From contig MU839176.1 of the NCBI GenBank assembly GCA_030685235.1, forward strand, positions 1 to 64,000: DNA of 64,000 nt, in the 5' to 3' direction. How positions within the stretch are numbered: the stretch's first letter is position 1; each line of letters opens with the position of its first letter. Below, piece by piece: positions 23,551-34,272 of the stretch. The notes beneath the pieces were generated by a model. The model worked only from the letters and a program-made list of their open reading frames with translations, was not told the DNA's origin and did no database searches. Origin of the DNA: Copromyces sp. CBS 386.78 (Eukaryota; Ascomycota; Sordariomycetes; Sordariales; Sordariaceae). The position numbers were made by a program, and so were the translations under genes.

Positions 23551-26119
23551 AAGCTGAGCTTGGTATGGTGGTGGTGTGGTGTATGGTTTGGATGGAGACT
23601 GAATGTCGATGTGTTGATAGGATGAATGGACAAGCAAGAGGTGTTGTTCTTGGGGCGAGATGGCGTGCATTGATAACTGCGCCAAAAACACATCTGACGC
23701 AAGCCCCATGGTTGCCAAGTTTCCTTGACATCTTTCATGTGCTCCCATCCACACGAACATCATGTTGGTGTCTCTACCCAGTGAGGTGCCAGCGACATGC
23801 CCTACTTGCTCTCCACCCGCTCCGCCTTGCGTTTACCCCGGAAGCGCGGAACGGGCGGGATCCCATTCTCCGGGCAGAGCGAAGCCACGCCAACGCAGGC
23901 TGGGTGGGCATGGCAAAGAAGCTATTGCAGGGCTGAGGTGGGAGCCGCAAGACATGCATCGTTGGCCAGAGGTTTGATGTCCATCCCTCGCCCTACTATT
24001 GGTGCTCATGGTAGCCGGTAAGCGGAAGTGGGAGTGGAGGGCATGGAGGGTAGGTACAGTACCGTTTTGTCGCAGCGCCAGAGTCCACAGAGTCCGAGGA
24101 CTGGCATGGCTGGGTATAGCAGCCGGTGTTGTCCAGTGTGGATTCGAGGACTCGATGATTCGGCAAAGGGAAGATGATGGAAAGAGTGGAAGGACGGGGG
24201 TTGAGTGATGATGAAATCACGTAAAGAGCAAGGGGGGGTGTTGATGACAGATCAGGTCAGGGTCTGGTCATATGGTCTGGACGTGGCCTGTTTGGTGGAA
24301 GAGTTCAGTTGTCAAAGGAAAGAGAGAGAAAGAGGAAAAGCTAGCAATACTGAGTGGAATGGGATACGAACCGAGACAGGAAGTGACAGAAGGAGCACAT
24401 GATGGACCCTTGGTGCCTTCCCACATTTCCCCGTTGTCTCATTCGGGCAGTCAGTCACAGTCTGTCGCAGGAAGGTGCAAAATGCTCCGCGGACCTTCTC
24501 CCATTGACCAATCAGATGACCAAATCAGGCGATATGACGGATGCCAAGAACTTGCAAACGAACACAAACCCTCGCAATGGAAACGACTGCCCACACGCAG
24601 CGGGAAAGGGCGGGAGACAGACATTCTCACGTTGTGCTTGAAAAAGGTGCGACAGCTTTGGGCAAGTGCCTGGCCGATCAACCAGGGAACCACCCTGGAA
24701 CCACTGTACGCTATTGTCCGGAGCCCACTGGAATGGCACTCTAGTGGATGAGGGCGGGCTCCTAACCCTTGTCGTCAAAATAAGGTTTTGTCTAGCAGTT
24801 CTGGGCATAAAGCCCGCTGACGACAGCTGTCCTTGGTGGTGTTCTGCCAGTGTCAAACTACCTATAAACACCCACCGCGATCATCTCCTGTTGATCTTCG
24901 CTTCCGACAACATGACGATCCGCGGCCTATCGGAAACGGCCCGCCCGTCTTACAGCCTCGTGTCATGGTGGTGCAATCTGGACACCGTCTTTCTGCTCTT
25001 CACCATCATTTCCCCCCTTTGCCATGACGCAACATGACATTATAACGAGACTCGTCCTCTCGACCCTCTGTCCCTTTCCCACCGCACTATTGTGTTTTTA
25101 TCTCTGTTTCAATCCCACGACGTTTGCCAAGATTGTCGACCTCGATACATATAATACGTCAGCGAGAGACCCTGGATCTTGTGGTCACTGAACCCTACAT
25201 GCGTCATTGCCAGACTCGGAAGAAATGAAGATGGGAATTCAGAATCCGACATGAAGGGGAGGGTTACCATAATGTCGCATTACCGGTATTTCCGAGCCAC
25301 GGCGCCACTGTTTCCACACGACAATGACATACCCCCTCGTCGTTACCAGTTGCTTGTCACCGGCATATCATTATCGAGGACCACCAATACAACACCAGTA
25401 CTACCATCCATGGATCATCGATGATTGACGGACAAGAACCGGATATCTCTCTGTACTACGCTTCCGGCTTATGGCCGCCCAGACCGGCAAGGCACCGACA
25501 CGGCACCGACAACAAGTCTACTCATGCAAGATCGCTTGTTCATCTTGTTCATCATCTGCCAGAGTACCAGAAGCAGCATGAACCGTCAATCTCATTTTCC
25601 ACCCTTCCGCACTACGCTGAGTCCTTCCACTAAAAAGCTCCGACGGCTGACTACCAAGAAGCGCTTCAGTCCAAGACTGTCAGGTCCAATCTCTCATCCC
25701 AGAGACGATCTCCTTCGTATATCCTGTATTGTACACTCTACCAAGGAACAACCCAGCAACCAAGACAAACATGTCATGCAGGCAGCCCTGCCCAGAGTTC
25801 AAACACAAGGTGTGTGAGCATGGGTGGTGTCGATCACGTCTGCACTTCACCCTAATCCAGTAGGTGTTCGTCTTTCAATTTTCCTACCTTTCATCTTTTC
25901 CTTTCTTCTTTTTTTATTTTTGCTTGCACAAGGTACATATTCCTCAGCACAACCCGTCTCACCTGCAGTTGCTGGATCTTCCGGATGTTGGTCGAGCCGT
26001 TGAGACTATTGAACGTTGTGAAAGTCACCAACGATCTAGCAATAATGTTGTACATCACGACCGGAGGTGTCTCCGATTTACTTAACGCACCTTCACCTTT
26101 CACTTACACCTTGCTTGCC

Positions 26120-26780
26120 TCACCTGACTTCACCTGACCTCACCTAGAAAGTCTGGCGCAAGAAATCGCGAGGAGTACCTATCTCGCCATAGTGGGAAAA
26201 CAACATAGCGTACCTTCCCCAAGCCCACCCACACCCTACCCTTCCTGTTTCTCGGTGTCTCACCTGTATCTCGGGATCTACGGTGGGAATAATCCGGGGC
26301 ACCGGGAAACATGTGGGTGAACTTGGTTAGCAAGGCTAGTTTACTTACTCGCAAGTCGTGTCTCAGCTAGGTCTAGCTTCAAGTTTTACCTAGCAAGACC
26401 TACCGGGTCCGGAACTTTGCTTCCTTGATATCACGTCCCAATATCTCGGTGTCACCATCCCACATGGCAACCGGAACGGCGGGAGAGAGTGGGTTAACCT
26501 TGCTCGCTTCCCCCCTGGGGTGAAGTAGTTCGTCACCTAGGTCTAGGTAGCTTCACTAGTCTAGCGGGTCCCGGAATCATGGTTCACGATAACGCGAGCA
26601 TGTGGTTCCAAGGTCTCGGTATCACATAACAGGGGACACGCGAAGCTAAGGATTCCGGGAATGCTTCCCCGGTCCCCACGAGTAGGTACCTTAGGCATGA
26701 CACAATGAAACCGTGATACCATGAGGGCGGTCCCCAGATCTCGGGGTGCCGATTGTATGCGAACTGGTTACATACCATGA
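26120..26780. repeat. Diverged repeat family (TCTCGG... / ACCTAGGTCTAG... blocks)
   Basis: Related blocks recur: TCTCGGTGTC near 26251 and 26445, TCTCGGTATC near 26612, and TCTCGGGGTG near 26736. An ACCTAGGTCTAG-like block followed by TAGCGGGTCCCGGA is near 26515-26575, with a weaker partner near 26365-26412. Spacing is about 125-195 bp. It reads as decayed tandem or dispersed copies of a non-coding repeat. Confidence 0.45.
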
Positions 26781-27279
26781 TGCCATGCGGAACTAATCCG
26801 TCCGTCTTTCTGACAGGCATATGTACGTACACATTAGGTAAGTATGCTAGTACAAACGAGTGCAACATCATTACACTATGAACCACACACAACTACTAGA
26901 CAACATGGTTGATTGTTCATCACCGCCATGTGAGGAACACTGTCACGGAGCGCACTAAGCACTAAACAGACATGTCTATGTCTTACTGGCATTGTCAGAC
27001 AGGCCACATGGTAGCCAGCCTGGTCTATGTGAAACGAGTTTCTCTTTTTCCTCGTTTACTGCTTGAAGAAGGAAGACTGACCGAAGGATTTGAAGCTAGA
27101 TCTAGCAACCAAGACATCAATCAGCATCACTTGACCTTGACAAGATGTGAAACTTGCCATGCTCGAGCTGTTTGAAGCTCAAGTTCAAATCGGGGTTTTC
27201 AGCACAAGGTCGGCGGTGCGGGGTGGGAGGTGGGATAGATGAAACAGGCAGAAGTGGAAACCGAAATAAGGAAAAAGCG

Positions 27280-28399
27280 AAGGGAAAAAAAAAAAAAAAG
27301 AAAAAAAGAAAAAAAAAAAAAATTCAAGAAAAAGAGAGAGAGGGGAAAGGGAGACGGAGGAGAAGGAGGAGACAGAGAGACACAGGGACACAGAGACACT
27401 CACCTGCTAGACTTGGTGACTGGTGTAGAGGTAGCTTCCCTTCATTCTTTCTTTTATTGAAGGCCTCGTCTCCAATGTATGTATGTATGTATGTATGTAT
27501 GTCCACACTATCTTCCCATACCATCATACCATTCATTCCTTGTCATTTATCTATCCATCCATCCATCTATCTATCTATCCATCTATTTATCTACCCAAGC
27601 TACCCTTTCCCTTTCCCTTCTTCCGAGTCTCCCTTATCTTCTCCACCACCATCACCACGACCGCGGGGGACTGGCAGAGATGGATTACGCCCACCGGCCG
27701 ACCGACTACACGGCCTATTCTATTCTATTCCATTCTATTCCATTCCAGTGGCCCATCACAAAGACAAAGACAACGATGTATGCAAGCCTCGCTTATCTAC
27801 CTATCTACCTATCTACCTACCTACCTACCTACCTACCTACCAACCTACCTACCGTTCTCCATAGACCCATTTTGGAATGGAAAAACAAAGCAAGAACGAG
27901 CATCGCCAGAATCAGACGGAAGCAAAGACACTCGACTCAAGTGCTTCCATTCCATTCCAGATTCCAAATTCCCAATTCCCAATTCCCAATTCCTTTCTTT
28001 TCCAAAGAATATCATGGTGGTTTCTCATTCGTAGCCGGAGCGTAGCCGGACCGTAGCCGGACCGTAGCCGGAGCATCGCCGGAGCGGAAGAGAAAGAGGA
28101 AAAAAAAAAAAAAAAAAAAAAAAAAAGGAAAAAAAAAAGAGCAAACGGGGGCTCGTTACGGACGAGTGGACCGACACCTGCCTGCGGTTAGGTTAGACCG
28201 GAGATGTATGTATGTATGTAATGGAGATGGGAGATGGAGTGTACTTGGTTTGGTTGGTTGGTTGGTTGGTCGCAACATTGAAACGGAACGGAACGGCCAA
28301 AGTCGGTAAACCCTTTTATCTTTTCTTTTCTTTTCTTTTCTTTTCTTTTCTTTTCTTTTCTTTTCTTTTCTTTTCTTTGTTGTGATACCTCCACTCGCC

Positions 28400-28432
<33 letters not shown>

Positions 28433-28440
28433 ACCTAACT
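27280..28440. repeat. Cluster of at least ten different microsatellites
   Basis: Within 1.2 kb lie: an A-rich tract at 27285-27322, (ATGT)n at 27477-27502, (ATCC/ATCT)n at about 27550-27595, ATTCT/ATTCC at about 27716-27748, (CTAC)n at about 27795-27852, CAATTCC runs at about 27960-27992, an 11-bp GTAGCCGGAGC array at 28031-28086, poly-A at 28101-28126, GTAT at 28203-28220, GGTT at 28249-28270, (TTTTC)n at 28318-28378 and (CAAG)n at 28401-28432. None is coding. Confidence 0.9.
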
Positions 28441-29053
28441 TACCCTGTGTGTGTTGGGAGGATCGCGAAAGGGCAAGCAAGCGAGCGTGAATTGCCGTGG
28501 ATGGATGGATGTGTGCGTGCAAGACGGGAACTGGGAAGAGGGAGCATAAGTAGCAAAAAGGTATGTATGGTATGGGGAGGGTTAATTAATTAAGCAGAAG
28601 AAATGCCGACGGACTATGTATGTATAGGGAGTTTTGTTCATCTCGGGAGATTTTTTGCGGGTGTAGGTAGGGTGGAGATCGCGCTTGTGGCGCTGGAGAC
28701 GTTGGTGGGATCTCGCGATTTTCTAGGTACCGAAAGGGGAACAGGCATTGGTAATGGATGTTGGGCATGAATTGGGGATGGGAGAACGTTGAGCTATGCT
28801 GGAGTAGCTGGATAATAAAAAGTCTAGAACTAGATTCTCTCATCTCTGGGGGTGATGGTCGGAAGGGAGATTTAGTTTGCTGGCATGAAGAGGGCTACTG
28901 GCCACAATGTCCAGACACAGTTAATATAATCTATAACGAGAGCTGTCGCCCTTCCAGTATGATGATGATGATCACCCTTCCAAGTAATACTTGGCCCCTT
29001 CATGCCCATTCTGCCACGTATATAGTATACACCATTCCTCCTCCGTTATATAA

Positions 29054-29426
29054 TCACAGTTCATCCCTAAAATACTCCTCCTTACTCCCCTCTTCGTTCC
29101 CACTCCCGCTTCCCTCCCCATTTCCCCCCTCTCCTTCCTCTTCTTGTCCGTCTTGCCCTTGTTCTTCCCCATGCCCAAAACCCTCGGTTCCCTCCTCCTC
29201 ATAATCCCCCTCATCAACATCCGCATAAAACTCCCAAACCATCTCCCCGCCTCCTCCCCCCTCCCTCTCATCATCCAAATCCCTATCAGGATCCAACCCC
29301 GCCGCTCTGATTTCCGCCCTTATTGCTTCCAGAGTCTGCTGATCCAACCCTAGCTTATCGATATCTCTTTCGGAAATCCTCATCTTTTTCATTTCTTTCT
29401 TCTGGCCACTGCCACCTTGTCCCTTG

Positions 29427-29512
<86 letters not shown>

Positions 29513-30930
29513 TCCCTTGCCAGCAGCCCCTTGTTGCTGGTTGGCTTTCTCGCCGTAATGCCCAAATACGTCGGCCTTGAAAGCTGCTTTGGTCAACGCT
29601 TCGAGGAGGTTCCCTTGTTGTTCTTCCTGTCGTTGTTTTTGGAGGTGGCGAGGGAGGGGGAGGACGTGAGTGGAGGGGATGATGCGGCGCCCGCCGATGG
29701 GGATGCCGGCTACTGTTAGGCCTCGGTAGGATGGCGCCATGTTTTCGGTCGAGCCTGATGCTGACCCCTGCTTTTGGTCCTGGGCTGTGGCGGCCGGTGC
29801 TGCTGATGAGTCGATTGTGTTCTTCCTTCGCTGGTTGAACGACAAGGCTTCCTCTTCCGAAGCGATGACCTGCTGACAAGTAATCGGATGCGCCTTGGTT
29901 TCCTTGGGCGGCAGGAAGGCGACGTCGGCGCAGAGTCGCGGGGTGTGGATGACCATTAGATAGGCGCAGGTCGTGACCTCTTTGATCCAACCAATCCTGT
30001 CGCCTGAGAGGGCTGGGTTGCAGTGGTACTGGATCTCGATGGCGCGTGGGCGGCCTGTAAGATCGCAAATGGTGCCCCCGTCTAGACGCTGGACGAGGTA
30101 GCGCTGGTTGTCTTTGGCTTGTAGTTCGGTATTGGGAGGAGGCGATAGCTGCTTCTGTTCGGTATGGGGGACTTCTATCTGCTTACCCTTTTGACCGGAT
30201 TGGGAGGATGGCAACGACGAGGTTCCGAGAATGTACTCCTGGGTGTTCTTGTCGCGCAAAGGGGGACCGCCTTTCGGGTTCGGGACGGCGTGGTACTGAA
30301 CGATGGACTTGCCGTAGCAGTATTGGTAGCTCCACCAGCCGCTAACAAAGTGAAGGCATTCGTTTTCGAGGCCGCGCATCAGCTCCCATCCTTTGTTGTA
30401 GGCGCGCGTCACCTCGCGGGCTTCCTCGGCTTTGGCGAGCTCGGTCGCCGTCTTGTTCAGAGCTGGTGGCGGGGCGATGATGGGGATGGAGCAGAGGTAG
30501 CGCATGGGCGGGTAGGCGATGAGCTCGTATGTCTCCCTAAGCTGCGAGGAGCCATGTGCGGTATCGTCGCCCGTCATGTCGGAGTCGGCGTTTGCGGTCG
30601 CGGACTCGCGGATCTCGCTGGTCAGATCGGTCTGTGTTGTCGAGCCATCGTTCGCGCCGTCGCTCGCGGGGGTCGGTGTGGGTGCCTTGTTGGCTGCTTC
30701 GAGGAGGGCTAAGGCGTCGGCGTCGGAGATGTAGCTGTCGGAAAAGATTACTTCGAACTGGAGGATTGACGTCAGCATCACCGATACCTTAAGAATTGAT
30801 TGGGAGCAAAGCCCAGACGCACCTGGGGATGTGCCAGCAGATCTTGATGGATGCTGAAGCTGCTGGGCTGTCGAGCAGTGCCAAACGGCAGCGAGCTCAG
30901 AGCTAGGAGAGCTAGACTTGGACGGCGCAT
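29054..30930 (-). CDS. yos9: OS-9/Yos9 homolog, ER quality-control lectin
   Basis: This is a luminal ER lectin that reads trimmed mannose on misfolded glycoproteins and delivers them to the Hrd1 degradation complex (family knowledge). Exon 1 (30930-30823) codes a signal peptide (MRRPSLALLALSSLPFG). A 65-nt intron at 30758-30822 follows. Exon 2 (30757-29054) completes 603 residues. The MRH domain spans about residues 164-318: GWWSYQYC at 176-183, GRPR at 271-274, and the later Glu/Tyr positions (E296, Y302) fit the mannose-binding set. A 14-copy Gly-Ala repeat coded by (CTCCTG)n at about 29428-29513 sits in the C-terminal third, followed by an acidic tail. The last four residues are RDEL, matching a C-terminal ER-retrieval signal. 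The frame is open upstream of the chosen ATG to 31128, but only the 30930 start exposes a signal peptide. Confidence 0.95.
29428..29513 (-). repeat. Hexanucleotide repeat coding (Gly-Ala)14
   Basis: A near-perfect (CTCCTG)n on the plus strand, read on the minus strand as alternating Gly-Ala inside the Yos9 homolog. The unit is a multiple of three, so length changes would keep frame. Confidence 0.95.
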
Positions 30931-31756
30931 GATGCCGCTGGTGAGGAATGTGCCCTCACATGTACAATTCGCCGAGAGGTGTTGGTTAGTCCGAATATCC
31001 TCAATGGTTGGCTTCTCAGTTGGTTGCAACATGGAAGGAGAAGCTTCGGCCAAACGCCAATGGCCAGCTCGCGTCTTTGATAAGGTGTCCTTATCGTTGC
31101 TGCCGAATTGGGCATCGCTTGCCGCCATTGTGCCATGTTATGGGGGGGTTGTTAGTGTTAGCGCGGGGCGATTTAACTAACAGATTGTCGCCTATCAGTA
31201 ACGCTGGCATGTTAGTGCAGCACCAATTCGCAACAACGCATCCCATTGCCCTGTGAACACTTCCTTCCGAGGTCAACTTGCGAATAACCTCATCGAGAAC
31301 ATCAGTTTTCAAAACAGCCCTGTTCCGGGTAAAGCTCTCCGTAAACCCCGCCGGAACCCGGCCCCAACCCCCATCACGACCGGGGAGTCCGGCTCTCCAT
31401 CTTACCGGTCGTCCAGTTCAATGCCTCGTCCCGGCCTCAGCTGAGCCCATCCGCGATCTCGATCTGCACCTTCGGCTAATGTGTCTCGGAACGGAAAAGG
31501 CCCTCGCATTTCCCCAGGTTTTAATAGTGTAAAATGGCCCCCAGGTCCGACCAAGATTTCTGTAACTCCGAAGCTACCTACCTATATTAACCCCTATCCA
31601 TATCTATCTAGCTATCTAGAATGTAACATCAACTCACATTAGTTCCCATGTATCTGTCTCAATTCCATGTCCCTACTGCTTTTGCCCTTCACCGAACGTG
31701 CTGCGCTAGTTCAGTATCTCCCGCTACGGAATCAATATTCTGCTTTCTCCGTCAAG

Positions 31757-31787
<31 letters not shown>

Positions 31788-32002
31788 AATAATACCTATT
31801 GGTGTCGCTAGGTAGGTCATAGGTTATTATCCCACCACCAACCACTTCCGATCTCCCCTCTGGTTTCTCTCTCACGATTGATCAAGAATAATCCGATGCA
31901 TCGATGCATACATATGCAATTCAATCCTTCGAAGCCCCTGCCCAACTGTCGGTATCCGAGCCCCAGCTCGCGCAAGTCACACATGTGGAATGGAACATGT
32001 TG

Positions 32003-32003
<1 letters not shown>

Positions 32004-32038
<35 letters not shown>
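32004..32038. repeat. Poly-T homopolymer
   Basis: A run of 35 T immediately before a decayed-repeat island. It could be the A-tail of a minus-strand SINE-like insertion, but no direct support is seen. Confidence 0.9.
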
Positions 32039-32189
32039 CTCCCAAGAAGGAGTACAATCTAATACTGGTTTGTTTGTTAGCTCGGTACGCCTGGTCTACT
32101 GGACGAGATCTCTCTTAAATTGTTCTTAACCCCTTATAAGCATAGGTAGACACAAATGGTTCTGTACCGAAGCGGGAAACCCTGAGTCT

Positions 32190-32706
32190 AAACATTAGTT
32201 GTCTGTCAGACAACCAATGTTTAGAAAACAGTAATTGCTTTCCAGACATTAATTGTCTCCTAGGCCCCTAAAAGGAAAAAGTATAGGGTATTACCTCCTA
32301 TACCTTAGTGGTCTTTTAAGGCTTCGTTAGGTAGAGCCGGCCGTTGGGCTTGAAAGTCGGAATTTCTAAGGTACCTGGGGATAGTCGGAATGGCTTCAAA
32401 AAATTGGGCACGAATAGGAATCGAATGGAAGATATCACGATAAAGCACTGCTTCAATAACTACTTGGCTACTAAGCCATTTGGTTATTTCTGAAAGGAAG
32501 GTTGATTATTTCTGTTGATAAATGGGAAGAACGATTTTTGGAGAGGAAGGTAGGAGTTGGACTTTGAGAAATTCGGATTTCGGACCCAACCCAACTCCAA
32601 ATATAAGGCCACTATAGTACAGCGCTTACCCCCTATATAAAAGATGCATTGGTTTCCAGACATTGATTGTCCTTATTGTCCAACAACTACAATCAATGTC
32701 TGGAAA
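32190..32706. mobile_element. Decayed non-autonomous element with nested inverted repeats
   Basis: An 18-bp perfect inverted repeat lies at 32653-32670 and 32689-32706 (TTTCCAGACATTGATTGT and complement). A copy of the same motif with one base changed is at 32239-32256. A near-palindrome of related sequence is at about 32195-32231. No coding capacity is seen. The set suggests a degenerate miniature element, perhaps mutated by RIP, but boundaries and target duplication are not clear. Confidence 0.45.
32405..32477 (-). other. tRNA-like relic with A-box and B-box
   Basis: On the minus strand TAGCCAAGTAGT fits the Pol III A-box, and ATTCGATTCC, 44 bases later, fits the B-box at the normal tRNA distance. 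GGC at the 5' end can pair with GCC at the 3' end of the acceptor. The T-stem, D-stem and anticodon stem do not pair well. It is more likely a decayed tRNA gene or tRNA-derived SINE head than a working tRNA. Confidence 0.3.
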
Positions 32707-33288
32707 CAGATTTTCCCACTATGGTACAGTTCAAAAGGGGGCTCTAATGAAAATCAATATCGTACATATATCAAACTCACCAAAACAGTATATGCAAGGT
32801 AAGATACGCTTTGATTATTGAACGAAACGAAACGATACATCAAGGTGTCAAAACGTCCAAGGAAGTTGATTCGAGGTCTCGAGCTAACAAACAAACCAGG
32901 GCAGTATTAGATTGTAATGAGACTCTGAAGCTCTGGGATCTGGCTGTTTGTGGACAAAACAAACTTGACGGGTAGCCGCATTACATTGCATTGCTGTGAA
33001 CGAACATCATTCACCCGCTTTATCCCAGGAAACTGGGTACACTACGTTGCTCGTGCATCGATCGCCAATGGTAGTGGACGGGCCGGAGGTGACTGGACTG
33101 ACGGTGGTCAGATGGATGGTTTTGACATCACATCAGGGCAATCTCGGTTGATCAAGATCCGGTGCTCTTAGAAGACAAGAGGAAGTCTAGTGTAGTCTAG
33201 ACTGAGAGGTTCCATTTCCCCTATGTTCTCTTCCATCGTTGCTTGACTGGACGCCAGCTAGAGGTAGGTAGGCTCCTATTCTAGGTCT

Positions 33289-33321
<33 letters not shown>

Positions 33322-33334
33322 TATGATGGGAAGC

Positions 33335-33365
<31 letters not shown>

Positions 33366-33925
33366 CCTCGATCTTGTCTTGTGCAACCGCCCTGTCGAGA
33401 TGGTCATCCGTTAACCTACACCTGATTAGACTAGTATCCTGCTTTTTTCCCATGCAAGTATATGGCCTTGATTGAAGCTTCTTCCGTGTGTCTGTCTGTG
33501 TCTGTCTGTCTTTCTGCTCTTCCCAGCCAAAAAAATAAATAAATAAAAAATAGTCACGAATGCACGATGATGTTGACCGGAATCTTGTACGACAATGCCC
33601 CATTAGAATACGTTCCATATTTTCTGCGATTTCTCATGGTTCGGCTATGTTGGGTATGTTCTAGACCTTTGATATGGTTACGCCTGTGTTTTATATAGAA
33701 AGAAACTGGAGTTGAGCTTTGAACTCGTTGTTGTCAACTACCGTACCTTAAGAAGGAACAAATTGATGAATGATGATGTTGACCATACATACCTACCCAT
33801 CTGGTACGGCATACACTCTTTCACATCATGGATTGTTTAGCCTCTCAAGTCTTTCTCCATTTTTTATATTTTTTTTTTTTTTAAAAAGATACTTGGTGAT
33901 CATCAGACCTCAGTCATGTAATCTA

Positions 33926-34272
33926 AAGTTGCGTTCGGTCGCCCAGTATGCCAGTAACAGTAACGAAGTTTATATGGCAGTAAGCAATAGCATACTGCCG
34001 TAATTTTTGCGTTCGGCTGTTTTCCAGTAAAAATCTGCAAGTTGATGTAGGTTGCTGCACTTCCCCCAACTCCCCCAATAGCCTGCATTTGACCAATCAG
34101 AAGGCCAGAAATCGTTGGAGATCTTACTGCTTTCTTCGTTTTCATACTGCTTCAAACCCCATGTTTATGCCAGTATGATACTGTTGCATTACTGTACAGC
34201 GATTTCGCTGCAGGCCATCAACAGTAATGCAACCTCTACGATACTGGCATACTGGGCGACCGAACGCAACTT
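33926..34272. mobile_element. MITE-like element with 31-bp terminal inverted repeats
   Basis: The 31 bases at 33926-33956 are a perfect inverted match to 34242-34272. The interior (347 bp in total) has no coding frame of note. It contains a second inverted pair (34183-34195 with 34221-34233, GTTGCATTACTGT) and an internal degenerate copy of the terminus near 34007-34030. Flanks are TA on the left and AA on the right, so a TA duplication is possible but not exact. It is a non-autonomous DNA transposon relative of unknown superfamily. Confidence 0.8.

Larger units (their letters stand above)
23551..29053. other. 5.5-kb gene-poor region upstream of the Zn2Cys6 gene
   Basis: Open frames here are short and lack recognisable domains. 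The region contains a set of diverged repeats at about 26120-26780 and a dense microsatellite cluster at 27280-28440, listed separately. Part of it is probably the promoter and leader of the transcription factor gene. Confidence 0.6.

Noticed and set aside
27154..28045. Overlapping plus frames rich in Tyr/Pro/Ser repeats
   Set aside because: They are translations of microsatellites.
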